Of a stretch of DNA of 64,000 bases, positions 12,191-24,400 are shown in pieces. The stretch is from Lonicera japonica (Eukaryota > Streptophyta > Magnoliopsida > Dipsacales > Caprifoliaceae): contig CM038466.1 of the NCBI GenBank assembly GCA_021464415.1, positions 53,570,550 through 53,634,549 on the forward strand, read 5' to 3'. The notes beneath the pieces were generated by a model that saw nothing but the letters and a program-made list of their open reading frames with translations, did not search any database and was not told the DNA's origin. Position 1 is the first letter of the stretch, and each line of letters begins with the position of its first letter. The translations under genes were made by a program, and so were the position numbers.

Positions 12191-13905
12191 GTCAAGAAAA
12201 AGGCCTTTATGGCGGAGCAAGTGAGCTCCCTCATGCAAGGCACGAGAGCCCCCAAGTTCAAAGACCCCGGTTGTCCCACAATTTCGTGTATCATAGGAAA
12301 TTGTAGGATCAAGAATGCATTGTTAGATTTGGGAGCAAGTGTGAATGTGCTCCCCTACTCGGTATATCAACAATTGGGGTTGGGTGAGTTGAAACCCACG
12401 AGGGTTACTATTCAATTAGCGGATCGATCCGTTAAGATCCCAAGAGGGATAGTCGAGGATGTGCTTGTCCAAGTCGACAAGTTTTATTTTCCGTTGATTT
12501 CATCATCCTCGACATGCAACCTGTGTCAAATCCCACCAATGAGATTCCGGTCATTCTCGGACGACCATTTCTTGCTACTTCTAATGCCATAATAAATTGC
12601 AAGAATGGAATCGTGAAGTTAACATTTGGCAACATGACTCTAGAGCTAAACGTGTTCTCTTTGAGCAATCAAAGAGATGACGATGATAATGAGGAAAATG
12701 AACACGTGAACATGATAGAGTCATGTATCCAAGACCACTTTGTGGCAAATTTTGAATCGGAGTCAACGGAAGGTTATCTAATCACTTCCGATGAACCCGA
12801 GGATTGTATGCAAGTGTTTTCTTTGTCTGACAAACAGGTTGAATTTTCGGAGAGAGAGGAAAACACATCGTCGTCCACCAAAACGCACGAAGGAAAGATG
12901 GATCTTAAGCTATTGCCGAGCAACTTGAAGTATGCCTTTTTGGGAGCTTCAGACACTTACCATGTCATCATCTCGTCCGAACTTTCGGATGACCAAGAGG
13001 TAAGGTTAGTCCATTTGCTTGGTAAATACAAAAAAGCTTTTGGTTGGACTCTTGCCGACCTTCAAGGTATAAGCCCTTTGATTTGTACGCATAAAATTCA
13101 CTTGGAGGATGGGGCAAAAACATCGAGACAATTTCAACGCCGGTTGAATCCTAACATGCAAGAAGTGGTTAGGAACGAGGTGTTGAAATTGTTGGATGCA
13201 AAGATCATCTATCCAATCTCGGATAGTAAATGGGTTAGTCCAACTCAAGTGGTACCGAAAAAATCAGGTCTTACGGTAGTCAAGAACGAATCAAACGAGT
13301 TGATTCCGCAAAGAGTCACCACCGGGTGGCGAATGTGCATTGACTACCGTAAACTCAACGAGGCAACTCGTAAAGATCATTTCCCACTACCCTTTTTGGA
13401 TCAAACTCTAGAAAGAGTAGCGGGCCATGAATATTACTCTTTCCTCGATGGTTTTTCGGGTACAATCAAATTGAGATTGACCTAGATGATCAAGAAAAGA
13501 CCACCTTTACATGTCCCTTTGGTACCTTCGCTTATCGAAGAATGCCCTTTGGTCTATGTAATGCACCGGCCACTTTCCAACGGTGTATGCTGAGTATTTT
13601 TAGTGATATGGTGGAAAGGACTTTGGAAGTTTTCATGGATGACTTTGCCGTCTATGGTAAGTCATTCGACAATTGCTTAGCTAACTTGGAACAGGTCCTG
13701 GAAAGATGCGTGGAAAAGCAATTGATATTGAATTGGGAGAAGTGCCATTTTATGGTCACCAAGGGAATCGTATTGGGGCACATCATTTCATCGGAAGGAA
13801 TTGAAGTAGACAAAGCAAAGATCGAACTGATTTCTAAACTTCCTACACCCAAGAATGTAAAAGATGTCCGATCATTTCTGGGACATGCGGGTTTTATAGG
13901 AGGTT
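12191..13905 (+). pseudogene. Athila-type protease and reverse transcriptase, frameshifted
   Basis: The aspartic protease segment contains LLDLGASVNVLPYSVYQQLG at about 12319-12380. The D-L-G-A variant of the active-site triad is common in Athila. A G is missing near 12492, which moves the frame from DKFYFP into a new one; the continuation begins at 12514 with ILGRPFLATSNAIINCKNG. Reverse transcriptase follows, with WRMCIDYRKLNEATRKDHFP (about 13325-13385), MPFGLCNAPATFQRCM (13542 on) and the catalytic FMDDFAVYG box (about 13635). A base is missing near 13467 (after GFSG) and another near 13890 (after GHAGF). Each break falls in or beside a short homopolymer. Confidence 0.88.
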
Positions 13906-15789
13906 CATCAAGAACTTCAGTTCCATCTCCAAGCCAATGTGTAATTTACTCCTCAAAGATGCACCATTTGAATGGGATGCCAAGTGTGAAGAAGCTTTTG
14001 TCTCTCTAAAGCATATGCTCACCACTGCGCCGATTATGCAGACACCGGATTGGGGCTTGCCTTTCGAGCTCATGTGTGATGCAAGCGATTATGCAGTTGG
14101 AGCGGTTCTTGGTCAACGGAAAGACAAGAAACCGGGTGTAATTTACTATGCAAGTAGGACTTTGAATGATGCGCAAATGAATTACACCACGACAGAGAAA
14201 GAGCTCCTGGCAATTGTCTTCGCCTTGGACAAGTTTCGATCCTACTTGATAGGATCGCCCATCGTTGTCTTCACGGATCACGCGGCATTGAAGTACCTGT
14301 TCACAAAGAAGGATGCCAAGCCGCGACTTCTTAGATGGATACTCTTGTTGCAAGAATTTCATTTAAGCATCAAGGACAAAAAGGGAGTCGAGAACGTGGT
14401 GGCCGATCATCTGTCTCGACTCACTTTCACGAACAACACCGAAGAAAGCCCGATCCAAGACTCGTTTCCGGATGAGCAATTGTTAGCAATCTCAACACTC
14501 CCATGGTATGCAGACATCGTGAATTATCTGGTGACCGACAAGATACCGAAGTCATGGGTTGCGCAAGACAGAAAAAGGTTCTTGAGCGAAGTGGGTCGAT
14601 TTTACTGGGATGAACCGTACCTATTTAAATATTGTGCGGATCAGATCATCCGACGGTGCATCCCAGACGAAGAAGTGGAGAGAGTTCTGTCCTTCTGCCA
14701 TTTCGAAGCTTGCGGAGGACACTTCTCAGCAAAGAAGACAACCGCTAAGATTTTGCAAAGCGGATTGTACTGGCCGTCGCTCTTCAAGGACGCACAACGC
14801 TTCTGCAAGGCATGTCAGAGATGCCAAATGCTTGGAGGGATCTCCAAGAGGAATATGATGCCTCTCAACCCAATTCTGATGATCGAAATCTTCGACTGTT
14901 GGGGCATCGACTTTATGGGACCATTCCCATCCTCCTACGGTAACCTTTACATTTTAGTTGCCGTAGATTATGTTTCAAAATGGGTGGAAGCCCAAGCGTG
15001 CAAGAAAAACGACCACAAAGTGGTGATCCGATTTCTGAAAGAACACATTCTTGCACGTTTTGGCACCCCCAAGGCAATAATAAGCGATGGCGGTACTCAC
15101 TTTTGCAATAAACCATTTCAATCATTAATGCAAAAGTACGGTGTAAATCACAAAGTATCGCTCGCTTATCATCCTCAAACTAATGGTCAAGCCGAGTTGG
15201 CAAATAGGGAGATCAAACAGATTCTAGAGAAAACGGTAAACCCGAATCGCAAGGATTGGTCATTAAGACTGACCGACGCACTTTGGGCCTACCGTACTGC
15301 GTATAAAACAACTCTAGATATGTCTCCTTATCGCATTGTGTACGGAAAACCATGTCATTTGCCAGTAGAGTTGGAACACAAATCATACTGGGCAACTAAG
15401 ATGGTTAACTATGATTTAGAGAAAGCTGGGCTTGACCGTAAGTTGCAATTAGATGAAATAGAGGAGTTGAGAAGAGATGCATATGACAATGCGAAGATAA
15501 ATAAGGAACGTGCAAAAATTTTTCATGATAAATCCATTCTGAGAAAAGAATTTAAACTCGGGCACAAAGTTCTTGTTTATGATACTCGTCTGCATCTCTT
15601 CCCGGGAAAGCTGAAGTCTCGATGGACCGGCCCATACGTTGTCCGACACGTATTTCCTTTGGGGCTGTGGAAGTTGAGGATCCCAAAACCGGCTTCGTGT
15701 TCAAAGTGAACGGTCAACGTCTTAAGCCGTTTTTGGAATTCCCACCTCGAGAGGAGTCCACCCCTCTCGAAGAACCGACCTATGCCTAA
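13906..15789 (+). pseudogene. Athila-type RNase H and integrase
   Basis: A long open frame (to 15709) holds Ty3-type RNase H with [44 protein letters not shown] and [10 protein letters not shown] (about 14065-14425). It continues into integrase with an HHCC zinc-binding region ([10 protein letters not shown]...CKACQRCQ, about 14695-14830). The DDE catalytic core shows D in [11 protein letters not shown] in IISDGGTHF and E in [10 protein letters not shown]. No chromodomain is visible. A base lost near 15655 shifts the last 40 or so codons; the original frame would have ended at 15789 (EEPTYA). Catalytic residues are all present, so only frameshifts appear to disable this copy. Confidence 0.88.
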
Positions 15790-15954
15790 CAAGCATGGGT
15801 CGATTTTGTAAATAATGTTTTTGTTAGTATGTTTGAGTTTCAGGAATTTCCATCGGAGAGTCGGGTGTGATTGGGAAAGTTTGAAACAAGTTTAGGGGAA
15901 GAATTGAGGTGTAGAAGAGCAAGGAAGGCAAAGAGAAATTTCTGGCAGATTGGA

Positions 15955-16185
15955 CCATGATCGATCATGCCCTCACCATGATCGATCATGGTAGAAATTC
16001 TCTCAAGAAATCTAGAGCATGATCGATCATGAAATCCCATGATCGATCATGGTATTGAAGCAGCTGGGCAGAGAGGAGCATGATCGATCATGGTTATACC
16101 ATGATCGATCATTGTACAAAGTAATGACTGGGCAGAGCAACCCATGATCGATCATGGGTTGGCCATGATCGATCATGGCCGCGAC
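15955..16185. repeat. Array of ATGATCGATCATGG palindromes downstream of pol in A
   Basis: Eight copies of CCATGATCGATCATGG or one-base variants lie in 230 bp, arranged mostly in pairs about 20 bp apart. The same palindrome recurs in every LTR of this family in the window. Each copy is self-complementary. Because the unit reads ATG-ATC-GAT-CAT, it generates spurious MIDHG peptides on both strands. Confidence 0.85.
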
Positions 16186-16588
16186 TTAAAACAGGGGAAC
16201 CGTAAAATCACGCCCATTTTTCAGCAAACCCTTCTCCCAAATCCATTTCGAGCTCTAGCCCTTTCTCCCCCATTCTTCCTAAATCTTCTCTAAACACCAT
16301 TTCCATCCACCCCCACCTCCCGACATGTGATGCGATTTGCCAAATCCTGAAAACTCTTTTATTAGTTATATTTACGCTTAGCTTTATTTTATTTCTTTTT
16401 GGGTTGTATTAGAACTTTGACATGATGTTAACTTTAAAACTTGGTTTTAATGATTGAATGTTATGGTTTTTGCTTTTGAATTCTAATTCTAACCCGTTTT
16501 GTGAATAGTTTTTGTTTATGTCTTATTTTTGTCTCATGGGAAGCAAAGCCAAAGTAGCCCTTCCGTGCGTTGTTATTTGTTCTCTTTT

Positions 16589-16624
16589 CATTGAGGACAA
16601 TGTGTGTTTCAAGTTGAGGGGGGT
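16589..16624 (+). promoter_or_regulatory. Hairpin and internal polypurine module in A
   Basis: CATTGAGGACAATG (stem CATTG/CAATG, four-base loop) is followed nine bases later by AAGTTGAGGGGGGT. The same module occurs at 50185-50219 (minus strand, element C) and 31454-31490 (remnant). In A and C it lies about 1.05 kb before the 3' LTR. It resembles an internal polypurine tract; a role in plus-strand priming or RNA function is inference. Confidence 0.5.
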
Positions 16625-17655
16625 ACGTTATTTTGTGTTTATTTTGTTTGGCTTGCTATTGTTCATTTCCATGAGTAGTAGAATTTTTTTTTGAGAAGTT
16701 TGAAAAGTGATGATTGATTGATTGACTTTGTTCAATGAAGACCATTGTTTCATTAGCTTTTGGCATGAATTCTTTGATCTAGATAGGAATTTGAATGATA
16801 ATCTAAATTGCCTTGCTCCACTTAGTCTCACATCCCGTTATATTCTCATGCTCCACATGCTAGATTGCTTCGGTTGTTTTCATTTCGGTAATAACACTTA
16901 GATTTATTTTCATTGAGAGAAGAGAAATTTTTGTCCAAAAATAATGGAAGCTCTTTCGAAAAGATCCTCCAATGAGAGGACAAAAGCATAGCACTTTGAC
17001 AACTTGGATGACTTTTATCATAATATTGACTTAAAGCTTCACTTGACTAAATCTTAAGTCTCTTTGTCTAATATTATGGATGGGTATAGGTTACCATATG
17101 GGAAAGGGTGAATAGCTTCCTTCAAGCTCCAATGAATGAGCAGTAATTTTGAAAAATTTCATAAGTGAGACCGCTGCCCCCAGTAGAGATGAAAACCGCC
17201 CTGAACTAATTTAGCAAAAATTTCCAAGAAAAGATAAAGAAAGTGCTTAGAATTGACAAATCTTGGAGTTTTTGTTTTTGAAAAAGTCTCTCTTCCTTCT
17301 TGAATGTTTATGATTCTTTGTGTTTATATTGAATTGTTTGAATTGAAGTCTAGTATGTGAGCATTGGAGAATATGGGATTGTGTTCTAAAGGAGATAGGC
17401 GAATTATATGATCATTCAAAAGTCCGTCATTCTGGAAAATTGATAGTAATGCCTCTTGCTTTGCAAATTGAAACTTGAAACTTCATTCTCATCGTTCATC
17501 ATGATCAAACTTCTGATGTTTGTAGGTATCATTTCTGAAAACCTTCACGAGATGCAACTCGTCTTCTTTGGGAACTTAGAAGTTAACAATTTTTTTTTGT
17601 TTAGCATAGTGCTTTTGTAATTATATATTTTTGTCTTGCTAAGGGACTAGCAAGA

Positions 17656-17672
17656 GATAAGTTGAGGGGAGT
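17656..17672 (+). other. Polypurine tract of element A
   Basis: GATAAGTTGAGGGGAGT directly precedes the 3' LTR, the expected position for the plus-strand primer. The same tract, inverted, borders the 3' LTR of element C at 49128-49145. Confidence 0.8.
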
Positions 17673-19309
17673 TGATAAACGCATAATATTGTCATGCATA
17701 AGCTCTTTCCCAGAGTCGCATGACGCGTTTGTTGCTTTAATTATGCCTAATTATCCACTTATCTCGAGATTAGTGTCTTGGCGAGTTTTGTATCTAACAT
17801 CGTCCCGCTAGGTGTGCTTTTGTTGTGTTTCTATGTGTTTATAGGCATAGGATGCAATGGCCTTCGAATGATTGATCAAGCGCTAGCCAAAAGCTACAAA
17901 AGTGCTGATTTAGAGAATTTCCAGAAGCATGATCGATCATGGAATCCCATGATCGATCATGGTGCAAATAATATTCAGGCAGAAGACCCCATGATCGATC
18001 ATGGGTTGGCCATGATCGATCATGGCCCTGGGAACTTGGCCATTTCACACCCAAAATGGGCTATTTTAGTGGTTCAAGCTATTTTAGATATTTAGTTAGA
18101 TATTTTTCTACCTTTTAATATATATATTATTTCTTTTACATAGGAAGGAAATTATCTAGTTTTTAACACACTTAGAGTTGTAGAGAGAGAGGAGAGCTCA
18201 TTGTGGTGTTGTTCTTCATTTCTCTTGTAAGTTTTTAATTTGTAAGAATGATTTCTTCTTCTATAATATTTGTTCTTGCATCTATTATGGAGTAGTCTAT
18301 TACTAGGTTACGGAGGTTGTTTGCGATATAATATTCGGTGATTTATGGCTCAATCCATGTTTAAAGATTGAGAAATAGTTGTAAATCCTTTTCTTCTTCA
18401 TTTCCTCCATTGTTACAAGCTTTTCTAGGTATATTCATAATAAAGTAAGACTTTTATATGTTGTATATTTAGTGCTTGGTTGTTAATGAGCATACAACAT
18501 ATTCATATGGTTCTAGAAAGCTTGTAGTCTTTTTCCCCCATCCATGGAGTTTTCCCTCTTCATAGAAATTATGAATAGCTCTCAAAAATCCATAGATGGA
18601 TTTTAAATTTGTTTAGCTTATCTTTGATTCATTTATTGATATATTGAGTGCTTCTTACACTTTATGTGATACTTAGACTCTTTATTTTCTACCATGTGTT
18701 ATAAACGATGAGTTGACAAATTTATCCAAATCTTCATTCCGATTCATTGTTAGGATTCACTTTTTAATTTTCATTCTTTAAATCATGAGATTACCACACT
18801 TGCTTGATGTTAAATCTTTTTTGATGAGTTTGTCATATCTATCTCGGATTAGCTTCATCGGGAATGGGTGCCTTGCTTCACACCCGTAGCTAAGAGGTAG
18901 GAATGATAACCTCGCCTTTGGTGGTATGTCGTTTGTCTCTCTCTTGATATAGCTTCATTCGGGAATGAGTCGCCTAGCATCGCCCTTTGCTATTGAGAGA
19001 TACCAACATTCCCCATTTCTCGAGAATCCTTGTGTTCTAATCTTTGTATGAGCTAATGATCACCGTTTCTTAAATCGTCGCTAAACTCCACCTACCTTAG
19101 TGCTTTCTTATTAATTTTCACAACTGTTTTACATTTTCGTTGTTCTACAACATTTCAATTTACAAGAATCAGAAAACCATTTAATCCGTATTCCATTCCA
19201 TTCCTTTTCACTTATCCCTGTGGTTCGACACTCGGACTTCCGAGACTATATTACAACTTGACGTGCCTGCACTCGGGCTCTATCGCAACGCGCTAATTCG
19301 GCTGCGTCA
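17673..19309 (+). repeat. 3' LTR of element A
   Basis: 1637 bp, nearly identical to 8601-10250 and ending GGCTGCGTCA before the GCGAT duplication. Small indels distinguish it from the 5' LTR, for example near 18306, 18535, 18728 and 18985. Confidence 0.92.
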
Positions 19310-20236
19310 GCGATAAATTTTTATGATTTTCTTATAATTATTAAATTGAATTTTACACTTTATACTATGATTTGTTTATATGTTATTATTTTTATTTTAT
19401 ACTAATTATTTAATTCTTATTATATATTTATTCATTAATAATGGACTTAATGACATTTGACAAGCACGTGCACAAAAACTAGTTATAGTAAAAAAATCAA
19501 AGGATAAATAATAAAAGAATTTTGAGTACAACTTTAAAGTAATAAGTAAATTATAAATCCGCCGCAAACGATTCAAATCCAGTCTAAAAATCCAATAGAT
19601 TGGGTTTTTTTACCCTTTTATTTAATTTTCATCTTTTGTCTAGAAAAATTAATAAAATAGAGAGAAAAAAATTAATGGAGCAACATCTCTATAGTTTTTG
19701 GAAGAATATGACTAATTGAACAATTAAAACTTTAAAAATAGTAGTATCTAAATCGAATAAAAGGTTTTAGATAGAGTGAATGAATGAATTATAGGGATTT
19801 TAAATTATGGAGACGAGGAAAAATAATATATAAGGTTTGAAAAAAGAAGATATTTTAGATAGAGAGAATGGAGTTGAAAGGTTTAATAATTATAGAGACA
19901 AGGAAAATAATACCTAAAGTTAAAAGAAAGATGGAAAAGAAATCCATGTGAAATTATTCACTTAAAGAGAAGATTTGTTATTCATAAAAAAACACTCAAA
20001 TCTACCAAAATCTACCCCCTTATAAAATCCTTCAAAGCTTATTGAGTTTTGAATACCAAAAAATTTAAAAGAATATTTCTAATCCTAATTGAATAAAGAT
20101 TTAAAAGACATTTTAAAATCATAATTGAATACCATAAGATTTTAAAAGACTTTTTAAATCCCATCCCATTGAATACCTATGGACTTTCAAATATTAATAA
20201 AAAAAATCCTATAGAGTCTAAATTGAATACAACCCA

Positions 20237-21434
20237 TTAATTTCTTTGGTAATAATTATCCTTTTACTATTTATTTACATTACCTTCTTTTTCACAAAAA
20301 ATTAAAATTGAGAAAGAATTCTTGACTTCACATAATTTTCATTTCTTACTCTCGGAAAATAGTCCTCCAATTTTTCATTTCCTATCCTTTCACAACTTAT
20401 ATTCTAATGATTTCATTGATTTTGGAGGTTCTGCAGTCTCACAACTTATACAATTAAAATATTTTACATAAATGTAGAATATAACATTTGGTTTAATTGA
20501 AATAACATATTCATAATTTTAACTTTGTAATTAGATAATTTTACTAGTGAAATACACACGCATTGTGTGAGTTGTACGCTAGTTCATAATACTATTTGTA
20601 CCACCATCATTTTTTTTGGGGCTATTAAAAACTAAGTTATTAACTTTTTCTTTCATTTGTTTTCTCTCTTTTAGAAATACAGCTGATATTGGACATACGT
20701 GTCAATTTTTCATTACACACACGTACTTGTAGATTAAATTAATCAAACACATTTCAATAAAATCGACAATCCAATATAACATTGACTGCATGTTAAATCG
20801 AATTCATATATACATATAAATCTAATAAATACACTCTTCCATGTAAGAAAAATTCATCGTAAACTAATTTTGTAATGGGTTGCTCGTTTTTATTCCACCC
20901 AAATTCATCGTAAACTAATTTTGTAATGGGTTGGCATGTATATAATAACCTACGTTTCCTCCATTGTTTTTTTTATCAATTGAAATGGGTTGCTCGTTTT
21001 TATTCCACCCAAAATCTTTATTCCATTTTTGGAACACTCTAGTTGCCGAGGGTAAACGAACCATTCTTCCAACAAACATCACTCTCTTTTGAAGCAGAAA
21101 AGGCAAATTAATAGAGACAACAAATTAACATCCCTTTTTTCTTCCACATAAAGCCCCTTGTTCTTTTCTTTGGATGTCCTTTCACTTGCTAGGACTAAAC
21201 AAATAATTTCAAGGGAGTGATTGGAGATGACATAAGCATGGGATAGATAGACCTCGTATAAAGCATGGAGATTAATGTAGACAAAATATTTGATTACATT
21301 AGTTTTCGTTCTCGTTTATTAGACACAAAGCTAATGAAATAACACATTCATAAAGCATATAAAATTACAAATAACTCGAGAAAATTGATAGCTCTCTCAT
21401 CTTAATTTTAATAATGACCCCAACATTCTTTCTC
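20237..21434. other. Downstream flank of the broken WAK gene with a local duplication
   Basis: The stretch 20840-21010 contains two short direct duplications: AATTCATCGTAAACTAATTT (20851 and 20902) and GGGTTGCTCGTTTTTATTCC (about 20877 and 20986). Sequence from about 20780 on resembles 57590-57860, the flank of the right-hand WAK gene, so the duplication that made the two loci extends past the stop codons. No gene was seen. Confidence 0.5.
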
Positions 21435-24400
21435 TCATGCTAACATATCATGTTGTATCATAACCATTCCCGTCATCACAATGTACACTATGCTAAACAA
21501 CTTCTTTGATTCTTTGGGATTGAAATTTCTAGTTGCCCATGAATGCTTGTTGGTAACCCTAATTCCCTCTAGTTCTATGGCTACTTCTTTCATTGTAGGC
21601 CTTTCATCACCTTTCACTCTTAAGCACTGCTCAACTAGCAAAGCAACTTCTTTAAGTTGCTCAATATTTGCCTCTTTAACCAACTTGTCATCAAAAATTT
21701 CAACCAAGCGATCATCTTTCATTGATGAAACAAAATACATCGCAAGATTTCGATCTTCCTCGGGCCTATCAAAAGAAAGAGCCTCCTTTCCTGTTAATAG
21801 CTCAGCAAGAACTACTCCAAAGCTATAAACATCGCTCTTCTTAGTTAGCTGACTTGAATGAAAGTACTCTGGATCTAAGTATCCAAATGTACCTTGGACT
21901 AAAGTAGTCAACTGACTTTGATTAAGAGGAACTAATCTCGAAGCTCCAAAGTCTGAAACTTTTGTGGTATAATTATGATCTAGTAGTATATTGTTGCTCT
22001 TTATATCTCTATGAATAATCGGCATAGAAATTGTGTAGTGAATATAAGCAATTGCCCCTGCGCTTTCTGCGGCTATCTTCAATCGCATTTCCCAAGAAAA
22101 TGAACTTGCACGACTTTCGTTGTGGATATGGTCAGAAAGGGTCCCATTAGGGATGAACTCGTAAACTAATAATGGTACTTCTGTCTCTAAACAACAACTA
22201 TCAACTTCACCACATTAACATGGTTAATTTCAGACAGGATGACCACCTCATTGATGAATTGATCGATTTGGCTTTGGTCACTTATTTTGGACTTTTTAAT
22301 GGCAACTTCTCTAGTATCAAGTAATACTCCTTTGTAAACCATTCCAAATCCCCCTTGGCCAATGATTCTACTTTCATCGTAGTTGTTTGTAGCTCTTTTA
22401 AGATCTTCAGCAGTAAAAATTCTCGCCTTCTCAACACTACCTTGTCGTTCAGAGAGCTGTTTTTTCAATAAGAATCCCCCATTTTTGTTAAAAAAAACTC
22501 TCTTTGTTTCATAAGCTTTCTCCTTTTCAAAACCAAATATAGCCATGAACAACCCATCAATACAAACAAAAAGCTCATGCTTAGACCTGCAATATATAGT
22601 TCGATCTTTAATATCAATTTAACAGTCAAGGATTTGATTTAGAAAAAGGAAAAAAATGTATAAATGTATTACACATCCTATCATTAATTAGAAAGCTACC
22701 CAAACATATTTGACAAAGGCAAATGGTGCTACAAGGCACCAATTTGACAATTAATTTGCTATGATGAAAAGATTTATAATACTATGGATGAGTCAAATGG
22801 TGTATATATATATCTTGATCCATTAAAAAATAGGGTTGAGAGCGCAACAAGATGGGATTGGTGCGAGTTTGGCTAAGTTTTATTTTCGAAAACCTAAGCA
22901 CGTTCTGAATACTAAATAAGTAAACTTAAACCTGTGCACTTAACCCACCCAACCCATCCTGTCCCTGGCCCAGCCCATTGTAAATTATATTATATTATAG
23001 GATATTTTAAACAAAAAGTACTTTATATGGGATGATGTGAGTCAAATGGGTTAAGTTTATGTAATCATAAACCCTTACTTGGTATTCACTCCAAAATCCA
23101 ACCGATTTAAAAAAACCATATCATTCTAATTTAGGGGTGTTAAGGCCAATCCAAAAACAGAATGAATGGACCAAAATAATCCTAACTGTTTCATAAAATC
23201 TCAAGCTGAAAAAGACCGAAATCGAAAATGAGAGAATCGAATCGAAACTAAATAGTATGTTTCGGGTTCTGAGCTAGTTAGTCTAAAACCGAACTGAACC
23301 GCATTATATATAAGAAAATAAAATATGTAAATATATATCCTAAGGGTACACATTAAGTATACCATGATACAAAAGAAAAAGAGAGGTACTTTTATAAGAA
23401 TATGTTCTTTATTAATTGTATGTTGTGATCCTTTTAAAAAAAGTCATTAATGGGTGTCCTTATTATTGAATCAACGACATGATAGTAATATTTTTTTTTT
23501 CATATATCTAATGGTAGGATAATTCATCATTTTATTTAATGAATTTTATTCTTGTAAATGTACAAGTAAAATCATTACTAAATAGAGAACATGATTTCTA
23601 TATGTTTTCTCCTTATTACTAGGAAACTATGACTTTTATTTAAATTTGAACCAATCTTACATTACTATTATTAGTATTCCATTGTTATGTAAATTAAATT
23701 AAAAAATTTATATGTCAAAATCGAATAAAACCGAACTAAAAAGTTTGGTTCGAGTTTGGGCTTAGAAAATTTAGAAACCGAACCGAACACAAAACAAATT
23801 TTTACATTTGGTTTGAGTTTTGTGTACCTTAGTTTCAACCCCAACCGAAACAAAAAAATACCCCTAATTCTAATCGAGTCGGGTCAAAAACCACCAAGTT
23901 GGGTTTTTCTGCCATCCCTATTTTAGATTGAGTTATCTTGTAACGGGATGTAATTAGGAATGAGAGATTAAATTAAAACTAAGGTGCGTTTGATTGCATA
24001 GTTGAAATATACTTAATAAAATAATTTTCTTTTCCACACACACACACATACACACAAAAAAAAAAGAAGAAATTGAACGTTGAAAGGTTAATTAATTTTA
24101 ATGTTTTTTAACAAAATTGAATTCTTTGGGTGGTGGTTTTAAATTTTTTTGATCAAATATATGGAAAGTTGAAAAATAATTTGCCAATTCACTGATTCTC
24201 ATTTTAATATTCTTATAAAAAAGGGCATGATTATTAGCAATCCACTCAAATGATATAGCCTCCAAAATTCATCTCAAATGTATATAAATTGCTCAAAAAT
24301 ACCAAAAAAAATGTAACTAAAAATCGTTTTTTTAAAGAGCCTAAATCTATTTTCTTTTTGTTTCATTGTTACAGACAATTTTCAGCCACTCGGTCGGTTC

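Larger units (their letters stand above)
8601..19309 (+). mobile_element. Athila-type LTR retrotransposon (A), full-length but decayed
   Basis: Two 1.64-1.65 kb LTRs beginning TGATAAACGC and ending GGCTGCGTCA bound the element, and a perfect 5-bp duplication, GCGAT, flanks it (8596-8600 and 19310-19314). Inside are a tRNA-Asp-type primer site, gag, protease, reverse transcriptase, RNase H and integrase in Ty3/gypsy order, a non-coding 3' region of nearly 1.9 kb, and a polypurine tract. Long LTRs, the tRNA-Asp primer, the DLGAS protease motif and the lack of a chromodomain fit Athila. The coding region has about seven one-base frameshifts, and the env-like ORF seen in a relative at 30015-31190 is missing. 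The two LTRs are very similar, which suggests a fairly recent insertion. Confidence 0.92.
8218..20236. mobile_element. PIF/Harbinger-like DNA element split by retrotransposon A
   Basis: Left terminus GGGGGTTTTTTATTCAATTT at 8218-8237 and right terminus TAAATTGAATACAACCC at about 20219-20235 are imperfect inverted repeats (right end in reverse: GGGTTGTATTCAATTTA). Both ends abut TTA (8215-8217 and 20237-20239), the target duplication typical of PIF/Harbinger and Tourist-like elements. The element's own sequence is 8218-8600 plus 19315-20236, about 1.3 kb without visible transposase, so it would be non-autonomous. Retrotransposon A with its GCGAT duplication interrupts it. Family assignment rests on the TTA duplication and is tentative. 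Confidence 0.5.

Noticed and set aside
15955..16185. Repeated ATGATCGATCATGG units considered as a CRISPR-like array
   Set aside because: The units are self-palindromic, too short and irregularly spaced, and lie in a plant retrotransposon.
21481..21828. Plus-strand frame of 115 codons opposite the WAK kinase, with a counterpart at 58236-58598
   Set aside because: Antisense shadow of conserved kinase coding sequence; its conservation is explained by the minus-strand protein.
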